This document shows, piece by piece, positions 16,760 through 24,093 of a DNA stretch of 38,825 nt. Numbering within the stretch: position 1 is the first letter of the stretch; every line of letters starts with the position of its first letter. This stretch comes from Spirochaetales bacterium (lineage in GTDB: Bacteria; Spirochaetota; Spirochaetia; Sphaerochaetales; Sphaerochaetaceae), in the NCBI GenBank assembly GCA_012519115.1, contig JAAYQW010000004.1:1-38825 (forward strand), given 5' to 3'. Under the pieces are notes generated by a model, which worked only from the letters and a program-made list of their open reading frames with translations, had not been told where the DNA came from and made no database searches. The position numbers were made by a program, and so were the translations under genes.

Positions 16760-17733
16760 TTGAGGTGCTCCTTGCGTTTCGGTCCATAGAGCACTGAGGC
16801 CATGATCGCACAGATCGATTGTTGAGTAATGATTCCAAAAATGATCGGAAGAGCCGTCATCGGAGGGAAGTAATTGATCGCGAGCACCATGGAAGCGCTG
16901 ATATTCCGCATCGAAGCGGCGAACGTCAGGCTTTTACTTTCTTCAAGGGGGAGACGGGCAAGCTTTCCGAGAGCGTGTGATGCAGGAAATCCCAGTAACG
17001 CCAAGGTGGCGGCAAGCAGGGCGATCGGGATGTAGGCAAGCGTCGCCTTCTTTAGAAGCGTCGGAGCGATTTGGGAAATATTGATCGTCACGATCGCGAA
17101 TAAAGCGATCTTCGTGAACAGCTTCAGGGAAGGAGTAATTTTCTTCGTTCTCTTGTCCCCTACGGTATGGTTGACGAGCATTCCCACCAAGGAGGGAAGA
17201 ACGATCATCATCAACAGACTTATGATCATCGCCCTGGTGTCGATCGAAACGGTTTTTTGGGCGAAAATCTTTACGGTGAGCGGAGTGAGGATCGGTCCCA
17301 GCAATGTCGAGACGAGAATCAGCACCAAAGAGAGGGGCTCATCGCCGTGGTAGATTCCCGACCAGACATATCCGACCATCGCAGTGGGAATCGACGTCAG
17401 AAGGACGAAGCCGGTTACGAGGTTCGGGTCGGTGAAGAGAAGGCTCGCTAGTGTGAATGAAAGCAGCGGCATGATGACGCTCGCCCACAGCAAAAAGAGC
17501 GCGATCGGTTTTATCTTGGTAAGCGCACCGAAAAATCGTTTCGGGCTGATCGCCAATGCGCTGGAAAACGTGATGAAGGCGAACAGCGCGTTCACGATCG
17601 GTTTCAGCGGAGCAAATACCCGGTAGAAGAGCAGACCGGCAACCACGCCCCCGATCGGGATGAGGGGCATGATTCGTTCAAGTGCACTATTCAAAGAGAT
17701 GAGCCGAGCCTCTATGGTTTGGAAATGAAACAT
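16756..17733 (-). CDS. BASS/BART-superfamily transporter, candidate uronate importer
   Basis: This is a 325-residue membrane protein with about nine hydrophobic segments, of the bile acid:sodium symporter (BASS) type. Family features include the TSIPTAMVGYVWSGI region and the FAASMRNISASMVLAINYFPP helix. BASS belongs to the same superfamily as the KDG permease KdgT. As first gene of a uxaA-uxaC-iclR operon it probably imports galacturonate or a related uronate (inference). The start is uncertain: ATG 17733 sits 8 nt after the -10 box and fits the leaderless pattern seen elsewhere in the window; TTG at 17694 and ATG at 17670 are alternatives. The operator overlaps the ATG at 17733. Confidence 0.85.
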   Translation of the reverse strand: MFHFQTIEARLISLNSALERIMPLIPIGGVVAGLLFYRVFAPLKPIVNALFAFITFSSALAISPKRFFGALTKIKPIALFLLWASVIMPLLSFTLASLLFTDPNLVTGFVLLTSIPTAMVGYVWSGIYHGDEPLSLVLILVSTLLGPILTPLTVKIFAQKTVSIDTRAMIISLLMMIVLPSLVGMLVNHTVGDKRTKKITPSLKLFTKIALFAIVTINISQIAPTLLKKATLAYIPIALLAATLALLGFPASHALGKLARLPLEESKSLTFAASMRNISASMVLAINYFPPMTALPIIFGIITQQSICAIMASVLYGPKRKEHLK

Positions 17734-17740
17734 TGTTTCA
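17726..17740. promoter_or_regulatory. Palindromic operator, probable IclR/KdgR-like site (copy 2)
   Basis: TGAAACA-T-TGTTTCA has the same 7-bp arms as the site at 9011-9025 and differs only in the central base. It starts 2 nt after the minus-strand -10 box and covers the expected transcription start, a classic repressor position. It also lies in the divergent region shared with the ORF at 17808. Confidence 0.75.
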
Positions 17741-17741
17741 G

Positions 17742-17770
17742 AGCATATAAGTGCTGCCAAATACTGTCAA
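17742..17770 (-). promoter_or_regulatory. Promoter of the transporter-uxaA-uxaC-iclR operon
   Basis: On the minus strand consensus TTGACA (17770-17765) is followed by 17 nt and TATGCT (17747-17742). The predicted start, near 17735, lies inside the palindromic operator. Confidence 0.7.
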
Positions 17771-17807
17771 GATGCAAGTTGGCTATGGTATAGTCGATCA
17801 CGAGAAG

Positions 17808-18071
17808 ATGAAAAAAATCGCCCTTGTTCTTGCCTCGATTCATACCGGAACCTCCGTCACGTTGTGGAAAGAGATCGCCTATCAGGAGAACCGGGAGTAT
17901 CTGCGAAATGAGACCTATACACGGGTCAATCCCGATAATGTTGGTTTGGGCAAGTGTACGTCAAATCAGGCAAACCGGAACGCTTGGCTTGAAGAGTTCA
18001 AAAAGCTCGGCGGACAAGCATGGAATGATGCCGGAGTGGCATTCATGAAAGAAAACAATCTCTTGAACTAG
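17808..18071 (+). CDS. Small ORF of unknown function, possible remnant
   Basis: This is an 87-residue frame, MKKIALVLASIHTG at the start and FMKENNLLN at the end. The first 20 residues resemble the opening strand of a periplasmic-binding-protein/LacI-type sensor domain; the remainder (TRVNPDNVGLGKCTSNQANRNAW...) does not continue that fold and reads like the C-terminal end of a different protein. It could be a small genuine protein or a fusion left by an internal deletion. A TATAGT at 17789-17794 precedes the ATG by 13 nt, with TGTCAA 18 nt further up. A GTG at 17751 would extend the frame but lies within promoter sequence. A strong hairpin follows 12 nt after the stop, before the GH105 gene. 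Confidence 0.4.
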   Translation: MKKIALVLASIHTGTSVTLWKEIAYQENREYLRNETYTRVNPDNVGLGKCTSNQANRNAWLEEFKKLGGQAWNDAGVAFMKENNLLN

Positions 18072-18083
18072 GGGATTCGCCCA

Positions 18084-18112
18084 ATGAGTCTGACCGGCTC
18101 GGTCAGACTCAT
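18084..18112. terminator. Strong hairpin between the small ORF and the GH105 gene
   Basis: A perfect 12-bp stem (18084-18095 with 18101-18112) closes on a 5-nt loop. No T-tract follows on either strand, so it may be an RNA-stability or attenuation element rather than a standard rho-independent terminator. It ends 18 nt before the GH105 ATG. Confidence 0.5.
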
Positions 18113-18130
18113 GCGTCTTGGAATTGAATT

Positions 18131-19225
18131 ATGACGAAGAACTACTCCTTGGAAATGGCTAGAAGTGTCATCAATCGATATCAACCGGCTCAGATGCGCT
18201 GGCATTATGAGCATGGATTGGCGATTACCGCAATCTTGGAGGTGGGTGAATACTATCAACGAACATCCTTCTTTGATTGGGCGTATTCGATGTATGACCC
18301 GTTCATCAAGGAGGATGGAACGATCAAGAACTATCGAGCGGGCGAGAACAACCTTGATATGATCAATCCCGGACGGAATCTCTTTTTCTTGCACGAGAAA
18401 ACCGGAGAACAGCGATTCATCAAAGCTGCTCACGTCCTTCGCGGACAGCTGATCAACCAGCCGAGGACCCGTAGCGGAATCTACTGGCACAAGCAGATCT
18501 ATCCGTGGCAAGTATGGCTGGACGGAGTCTATATGCAAGGACCGTTCTCCGCCCTCTACGCGAAGCATGTCGATCAACGGAGCATCATCGAGGATCTTGT
18601 CGCCCAGATTGAAGGGGTGTATGCAACGCTTCGGGATTCCGGAACCGGGTTGCTCTACCATGCATGGGACGAGTCGCGGAGAATGCGCTGGTCCGACATC
18701 GAAACGGGGCTTTCTCCCCATTTCTGGGGAAGGGCGCTCGGGTGGTATGCGATGGCGGTCGTTGACATCATCGCGATCATATCAACCGATAATCCGCTTT
18801 CCGATCCGCTGAAGAAGATCCTCAATACGCTGATGGGCGATATCCTGGCATTCCAACAACCCGACGGGATGTTCTGCCAGGTTGTCGACCGAGGTGAAGC
18901 GGAAGGAAACTACAAAGAAACTTCAGCAAGCGCAATGTTCGCCTATACGCTTCTGAGGATGGTGAGCTTGGGAATCAATAATGATTCCAAGATTCAAGCA
19001 TGCGCTCTTAAAGCACTGGACGGGATCGAAAAGCGCTATTTGAGCGTTGATGAAGATGGGGAGTATCATCTTGGAGACATTTGCAGCGTGGCGGGGCTCG
19101 GGGGAAACCCCTATCGTGACGGTTCTCTTCACTACTGCTTCAAAGAACCGCAATTCGTCGATGACTTCAAGGGTGTAGGCCCCTACATCCTTGCAGCCTT
19201 GGAGCGCGAAAAGCTTTCGAAGTGA
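18131..19225 (+). CDS. GH105 unsaturated rhamnogalacturonyl hydrolase, cytoplasmic
   Basis: GH105 enzymes remove the unsaturated galacturonyl residue from the non-reducing end of pectin lyase products. The 364-residue protein has the family (alpha/alpha)6-barrel marks: MRWHYEHGLAITAILEVG near residue 22, KQIYPWQVWLDGVYMQGPF at 121-139 with the likely catalytic D131, and LYHAWDESRRMRWSDIETG followed by SPHFWGRALGWYAMA. There is no signal peptide, so it works on imported oligosaccharides. No good ribosome binding site precedes the ATG; the hairpin at 18084-18112 is just upstream. It is oriented away from the transporter-uxaA operon and may share the palindromic operator region. Confidence 0.9.
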   Translation: MTKNYSLEMARSVINRYQPAQMRWHYEHGLAITAILEVGEYYQRTSFFDWAYSMYDPFIKEDGTIKNYRAGENNLDMINPGRNLFFLHEKTGEQRFIKAAHVLRGQLINQPRTRSGIYWHKQIYPWQVWLDGVYMQGPFSALYAKHVDQRSIIEDLVAQIEGVYATLRDSGTGLLYHAWDESRRMRWSDIETGLSPHFWGRALGWYAMAVVDIIAIISTDNPLSDPLKKILNTLMGDILAFQQPDGMFCQVVDRGEAEGNYKETSASAMFAYTLLRMVSLGINNDSKIQACALKALDGIEKRYLSVDEDGEYHLGDICSVAGLGGNPYRDGSLHYCFKEPQFVDDFKGVGPYILAALEREKLSK

Positions 19226-19322
19226 CTATTGGATTGTTTTCGCCCTGGGAGGGATTTCTGCTTTCCCTTATAAAGTACCCTCCGCGGAGCGATATTTTAT
19301 TTTGGTCTTTTCCTTCTTTAAT

Positions 19323-19351
19323 TTGACATCTGACACCCGCCCTTGTAGAAT
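19323..19351 (+). promoter_or_regulatory. Promoter of the nucleoside-uptake operon
   Basis: Consensus TTGACA (19323-19328), 17-nt spacer and TAGAAT (19346-19351). The start near 19358 gives a leader of about 40 nt with AAGGAG at 19384-19389. This is too short for a purine riboswitch. Confidence 0.8.
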
Positions 19352-19397
19352 GAATTTACGTGTAAAGATCACATGAGATCCAATAAGGAGTAAAAGC

Positions 19398-20474
19398 ATG
19401 AAAAAATTGTTTGCAGTGCTCTGTGTTCTCTTGGCGTTGAGTTTCTCCCTCTTCGCCCAAGGAACGAAAGAGGCGGGAAAATCCGCCCTCAGAGTTGGAA
19501 TGGTAACCGACGCGGGAACCATTGATGACAAATCCTTCAACCAGGGGACTTGGGAAGGAATCGTTCGCGCCCAAAAGGACTTCAATCTGGATGTGAAGTA
19601 TCTCAAGCCGCAAGGAACCACCGAAGCCGATTACCTCAAAGAGATCGGCAACCTTGTCGATGCCGGGTACACGATGATCATTTGCCCGGGATTCAAGTTC
19701 GAGACCGCCCTTTTCGAAGCACAGGACAAGTATCCGAATACGAAGTTCGTCATCCTCGACGGTGAGCCGCACAGCGCCGACTACTCCGTATTCCGCATTG
19801 AAAAGAACGTCGTGGGTCTTTATTGGGCTGAGCACCAATCCGGCTTCCTCGCAGGTTTGGCCGCGGCGCTCCAGATTAAGGATGGCGATTTCGGGTTCAT
19901 CGGCGGAATGGAGATTCCCGCCGTCCAGAAGTTCAACTGGGGCTTCCAGCAGGGAGTGCGCTACGCAAACGCCAATTACAAGACCAACATCCGGATGGAT
20001 CAGGTGAACAATCTCTATCAGGGAACCTTCGACAATATCAGCGCCGGCCAGCAGATCGCCGCAGCGATGTACGACCGTGGTGTTGATGTAATCTTCGCGG
20101 CCGCCGGCGGTGTCGGCGTCGGTGTCATCAACGAAGCCAAAAACCGCGGAAGCAGCGGACAGAAGGTATGGGTGATCGGCGTTGACGTCGACCAGTACGC
20201 CGAAGGTCTCATGCCCAACGGCAAGTCGATCATTCTCACCAGCGCGATGAAGTATCTCGATCGCGCTTCCTACGATATGATCGTAGATGAGCTCAACGGC
20301 AGGTTCCCCGGCGGAGAGATTCTCCATCTCGATGCGACGAACGACGGTGTCGGAATTCCGGTGGAAAACCCCAACTTGGACAAGAGCGTCATGGATGAAG
20401 TGGCCAAAGTCTTCGCCAAGCTGAAGAGCGGCGAGGTCAAGGTTGCTGATAAAGGCGACGGTCTGTTCAAGTAA
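19398..20474 (+). CDS. BMP/PnrA-family purine nucleoside-binding protein
   Basis: This 358-residue exported protein is the substrate-binding component of a BMP-type (PnrA/TmpC-like) nucleoside ABC importer. It begins with a signal peptide of about 20 residues ending LFSLFA-like (ALSFSLFA then QGTKEAG). Then come the family motifs: GMVTDAGTIDDKSFNQGTWEG, ICPGFKFETALFEAQDKYP, GFLAGLAAALQ and AAAGGVGVGVINEAK. Unlike the spirochaete lipoproteins TmpC/PnrA, no lipobox cysteine is visible at the cleavage region, so it looks like a soluble periplasmic protein. It leads an operon with a double ATPase, two permeases and purine nucleoside phosphorylase, which supports a purine nucleoside ligand (inference). 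Confidence 0.93.
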   Translation: MKKLFAVLCVLLALSFSLFAQGTKEAGKSALRVGMVTDAGTIDDKSFNQGTWEGIVRAQKDFNLDVKYLKPQGTTEADYLKEIGNLVDAGYTMIICPGFKFETALFEAQDKYPNTKFVILDGEPHSADYSVFRIEKNVVGLYWAEHQSGFLAGLAAALQIKDGDFGFIGGMEIPAVQKFNWGFQQGVRYANANYKTNIRMDQVNNLYQGTFDNISAGQQIAAAMYDRGVDVIFAAAGGVGVGVINEAKNRGSSGQKVWVIGVDVDQYAEGLMPNGKSIILTSAMKYLDRASYDMIVDELNGRFPGGEILHLDATNDGVGIPVENPNLDKSVMDEVAKVFAKLKSGEVKVADKGDGLFK

Positions 20475-20494
20475 TTGAAGGCATGTTTGTGTAT

Positions 20495-20518
20495 GGGCCA
20501 CCTTGCTTGGGGTGGCCC
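20495..20518 (+). terminator. Hairpin between binding-protein and ATPase genes, likely attenuator
   Basis: GGGCCACC (20495-20502) pairs with GGTGGCCC (20511-20518), followed by a short pyrimidine run (ttctcctc). Such a partial terminator or 3' stabiliser after a binding-protein gene would keep downstream ABC expression lower. Confidence 0.6.
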
Positions 20519-20541
20519 TTCTCCTCAATCCGGGGGTTGTA

Positions 20542-22065
20542 ATGAACCATGTAATTGAAATGTTGAATATCCGCAAGGAGTTTCCGGGAATCGTGGCGAA
20601 CGATAATATCACGCTCCAAGTCCTCGAAGGAGAAATCCATGCGATTCTGGGCGAGAACGGAGCGGGAAAGTCGACGTTGATGAGCATCCTTTTCGGGCTC
20701 TATCAAGCTGATGAAGGAACGATCAAGGTTCGCGGAAAAGAGGTCCAGATCAGGGACCCCAATGACGCGAACGACCTGGGAATCGGAATGGTGCACCAGC
20801 ACTTTCAGTTGGTTCACAACTTCACCGTTACCGAAAACATCATCCTCGGGAAAGAGGGAGGGTTCATCCTTAACCGAAAAGCCGCATCCAAGCGGATCGT
20901 CGAGCTTTCGGCCCGGTATGGCCTCAATATCGATCCGGATATGGTCATCGAGGACATCACCGTCGGGATGCAGCAACGGGTAGAGATCTTGAAGATGCTC
21001 TACCGGGATGCGGAGATTCTTATTTTTGACGAGCCGACAGCGGTGCTTACTCCGCAAGAGATTGACGAGCTGATGCAGATCATGCGCAACCTCGTCAAAG
21101 AAGGGAAGAGTGTCATCCTCATCACCCATAAATTGGCGGAAATCAAAGCGGTCGCCGACCGCTGTACGATCATCCGTCGAGGAAAGCTCATCGATGTGGT
21201 CGATGTCGCAAAGACGCCGGTGGCTCAAATGGCCGCGATGATGGTCGGCCGGCCGGTGAGTTTCAAAGTTGAAAAAAAGCCAGCCCAAGTCGGGCGAGTC
21301 ATCTTGGATATCCATGATCTTACCGTTCTGGGGAATAAAAAAGTGCCGGCGGTGAAAGATCTTTCGCTCTTTGTCCGCAGTGGGGAAATCGTGGGAATCG
21401 CCGGAGTGGACGGCAACGGCCAAAGCGAGCTCATCGAAGCGATCACGGGGCTGAGACCGATTGAAAGCGGGGCCGTCTCCCTTGACGGCAACGATATCAC
21501 CAACGCTCCGATTCGAACGCGAAACGAGATCGGAATGGGGCATATCCCCGAGGACCGCCAGAGGCGCGGACTGGTCCTCACAAGTGCCGTGTACAACAAT
21601 GTCGCGATCAAAGAGTATTACCATCCCCCATTTTCGAAGCGAGGATTGCTGAATATTGAATACTTGCAGGAATACGCCCAGACGGTCGTCGATCAATTTG
21701 ATGTCCGCAGCGGTGAAGGAATCTTCTCCAATGCCGGCAAACTCAGCGGAGGAAACCAGCAAAAACTCATCGTCGGACGAGAGATGGTTGCCAATCCCCA
21801 GCTGCTGATTGCAGTACAACCGACCCGAGGTCTGGATGTCGGGGCGATCGAATATATTCACTCCCAACTGGTGGCCCACCGAGATAAAGGCCACGCCGTG
21901 CTCCTTGTTTCTTTTGAACTGGATGAGATCTTCAACCTTTCCGACCGGATCGCGGTGATGCACTCCGGCAAGATCATGGATGTCGTCTTGCCCAATGAAA
22001 CCAATGAAGCGACAGTCGGCCTGATGATGACGGGAATTGACGCGAAAGGAGCGGGGAATGAGTAA
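20542..22065 (+). CDS. Nucleoside ABC importer, double ATPase subunit
   Basis: The 507-residue protein has two ABC domains in tandem. The first has Walker A GENGAGKST, a signature changed to TVGMQQR and Walker B ILIFDEPTAVLTP. The second has a degenerate Walker A, GVDGNGQSE, an intact LSGGNQQK signature and LIAVQPTRGLD in the Walker B position. This layout is typical of the YufO/NupA/RbsA group that energises BMP-dependent nucleoside uptake. The ATG at 20542 was chosen because the family N-terminus (IEMLNIRKEFPGIVAND) begins there. Its stop overlaps the start of the first permease gene by 8 nt. Confidence 0.95.
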   Translation: MNHVIEMLNIRKEFPGIVANDNITLQVLEGEIHAILGENGAGKSTLMSILFGLYQADEGTIKVRGKEVQIRDPNDANDLGIGMVHQHFQLVHNFTVTENIILGKEGGFILNRKAASKRIVELSARYGLNIDPDMVIEDITVGMQQRVEILKMLYRDAEILIFDEPTAVLTPQEIDELMQIMRNLVKEGKSVILITHKLAEIKAVADRCTIIRRGKLIDVVDVAKTPVAQMAAMMVGRPVSFKVEKKPAQVGRVILDIHDLTVLGNKKVPAVKDLSLFVRSGEIVGIAGVDGNGQSELIEAITGLRPIESGAVSLDGNDITNAPIRTRNEIGMGHIPEDRQRRGLVLTSAVYNNVAIKEYYHPPFSKRGLLNIEYLQEYAQTVVDQFDVRSGEGIFSNAGKLSGGNQQKLIVGREMVANPQLLIAVQPTRGLDVGAIEYIHSQLVAHRDKGHAVLLVSFELDEIFNLSDRIAVMHSGKIMDVVLPNETNEATVGLMMTGIDAKGAGNE

Positions 22066-23146
22066 GATAAGAAGAAAAGAAAGTCTTGGCAGCAATACGT
22101 TTCTCATGGCGGTCAGCGCAGTGATTCTCGGCTTGGTCGCCGGAGCGATCTTGATGGCGATGATCGGCTCCAACCCGTTTAGCGGGTTCTCCTACCTCTT
22201 CCGGGGCGGGTTGATGAACATCGAGCGGATCGGAAATACGATGGCGACCGCCACGACCCTGATGCTTGTCGGTCTCTCGGTAGCGTTTGCGTTCAAAACA
22301 GGTCTGTTCAATATCGGAGCTTCCGGCCAGATGCTCGTTGGCGGACTCTGCGCCACGATCGTGGCGCATAAGGTGTTCCTTCCCCGTCCTCTCTTTCTTG
22401 TCGTCCTGATCGGCAGCGGCCTGCTTGGCGGAGCGATCTGGGGCGTGATTCCGGGCATCTTGAAAGCCCGTTTCAACGTGCACGAGGTCGTCGCGACGAT
22501 CATGATGAACTGGATCGCTTACTGGTCGGTGTACTATTTCGTTCCCGCGTATCTCAAAGGACCGTCTTTAGAGACCGAAAGCGCTTCGATCGCGATCACC
22601 CAATCCCTTCGGGCTCCGTGGCTCACCAAGCTCTTTCACGGATCATATATGAACCTCGGATTCTTCATCGCGATCGTCTGCGTGATCCTGGTCAAGTTCA
22701 TCCTCGATAAGACGACCCTCGGTTTCGGCCTCAAGGCGGTCGGATTCAACCGCCACTGTGCCGAATATGCGGGAATCAGAGTCAATCGCAACGTAGTCAT
22801 CTCGATGATGATCGCAGGTGCCCTTGCCGGTCTTGCCGGCCTTACCTTCTATACCGGCTACTCGCGCAATATGCAAATCGGGGTGTTGCCTTCTCAAGGC
22901 TTTGACGGGATCGCCGTGGCGCTCCTGGGGGCAAGCAATCCGATCGGGGTGTTCTTCAGCTCCCTCTTCTTCGGTATTCTGCAATCGGGGAAAGGGTTCA
23001 TGAACGCGATGACTTCCGTTCCCCCTGAAATCGCCGACACGATCATCGCGACGATCATCTACTTTACCGCCACCAGTGTCCTCTTCGGTCGGATCTGGGA
23101 GTCGATCTTCAAGCGCCGAAGAAAGAGTGCAAAGGAGGAGCAGTAG
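22058..23146 (+). CDS. Nucleoside ABC importer permease 1
   Basis: This is a 362-residue inner-membrane permease of the BPD_transp_2 type (YufP/NupP-like), with about eight to ten hydrophobic segments. Conserved stretches are AFAFKTGLFNIGASGQMLVGG, VHEVVATIMMNWIAYW and AGIRVNRNVVISMMIAGALAGLAG. The ATG at 22058 overlaps the ATPase stop and has AAAGGAG upstream; the in-frame ATG 21 nt earlier lies inside the ATPase gene. Together with the second permease it forms the heterodimeric channel of the importer. Confidence 0.94.
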   Translation: MSKIRRKESLGSNTFLMAVSAVILGLVAGAILMAMIGSNPFSGFSYLFRGGLMNIERIGNTMATATTLMLVGLSVAFAFKTGLFNIGASGQMLVGGLCATIVAHKVFLPRPLFLVVLIGSGLLGGAIWGVIPGILKARFNVHEVVATIMMNWIAYWSVYYFVPAYLKGPSLETESASIAITQSLRAPWLTKLFHGSYMNLGFFIAIVCVILVKFILDKTTLGFGLKAVGFNRHCAEYAGIRVNRNVVISMMIAGALAGLAGLTFYTGYSRNMQIGVLPSQGFDGIAVALLGASNPIGVFFSSLFFGILQSGKGFMNAMTSVPPEIADTIIATIIYFTATSVLFGRIWESIFKRRRKSAKEEQ

Positions 23147-23147
23147 G

Positions 23148-24080
23148 ATGTGGAGCACCTTATCGAGCATCTTCCCCTATGCGATTGCCTATACGATGCC
23201 CATGTTGATGGCCGCCTTGGGCGGTCTCTACAGTGAACGAAGCGGCGTGACCAACCTGGGTTTGGAAGGGTTGATGGTCATCGGATATTTCTTCAGCGCG
23301 ATGACGATCAAGCTCACCGAAGCGACACTGGGAGTAAACGCCCTTGCCCTCGGTCTTCTGGCCGGGACGGTCGCCGGAGCGGTGTTCAGTCTGCTCCACG
23401 CATTCGCATCGATCAACCTCAAAGCGGACCAGGTCATCAGCGGAACAGCGATCAATATGATCGCCGGAGCGCTTACCGTGTATCTAGCCCGGACGATCAG
23501 CGGCAGCGGAAACGTCCGGATCATGATGGGAATCATCCGAAAGAACATTCCGGTCCTGTCCAAGATTCCGATCATCGGACCGCTGTTCTTCACTCAGACG
23601 TATTGGACGACGTGGATCTGTCTTCTGATCTGGTTCGTTTCCTATTTCCTCCTTTCCAAGACGAGCTTCGGCCTCAGGCTCCGAGCATGCGGCGAGCACC
23701 CCTCGGCGGTCGCCTCGGCGGGAGTGAACGTCCGCTTGATGCGCTATATCGGCGTCATCGTCAGTGGAGCGCTTTCCGGCTTCGGCGGATCGGTGATCCT
23801 CATCACCTACAGCGGCGAATTCAACGGAACGGTGGCGGGTCTCGGATTTCTTTCGATTGCGGCGCTGATCTTCGGACAGTGGAAAGTGCTGGGAATCCTG
23901 GGGGCGACGTTCTTCTTCGGAATCGCCACCACGATCGCCAACGTCAGTCAGGTCATTCCGTCCTTGATGATTGTTCCACCGGTATACTTCAAGATCTTCC
24001 CCTATGTAGCGACGCTCCTCGCTTTAGTGGCATTCTCGAAGCGTTCGGCGGCGCCGCTGGCAAGTGGTCAGCCCTATTGA
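23148..24080 (+). CDS. Nucleoside ABC importer permease 2
   Basis: The 310-residue membrane protein is the partner permease (YufQ/NupQ-like). It contains the family stretches MPMLMAALGGLYSERSGVTNLGLEG, LKADQVISGTAINMIAGALTVYLAR and ACGEHPSAVASAGVNVRLMRYIG. The start ATG at 23148 lies 1 nt after the stop of permease 1, with AAAGGAGGAG upstream. It is followed after 13 nt by the purine nucleoside phosphorylase gene. Confidence 0.94.
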   Translation: MWSTLSSIFPYAIAYTMPMLMAALGGLYSERSGVTNLGLEGLMVIGYFFSAMTIKLTEATLGVNALALGLLAGTVAGAVFSLLHAFASINLKADQVISGTAINMIAGALTVYLARTISGSGNVRIMMGIIRKNIPVLSKIPIIGPLFFTQTYWTTWICLLIWFVSYFLLSKTSFGLRLRACGEHPSAVASAGVNVRLMRYIGVIVSGALSGFGGSVILITYSGEFNGTVAGLGFLSIAALIFGQWKVLGILGATFFFGIATTIANVSQVIPSLMIVPPVYFKIFPYVATLLALVAFSKRSAAPLASGQPY

Positions 24081-24093
24081 GTCGGAGGAATGA

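Noticed and set aside
19226-19397. Purine riboswitch expected before the nucleoside operon
   Set aside because: The promoter at 19323-19351 leaves a leader of only about 40 nt, too short for the aptamer, and no conserved core is visible.
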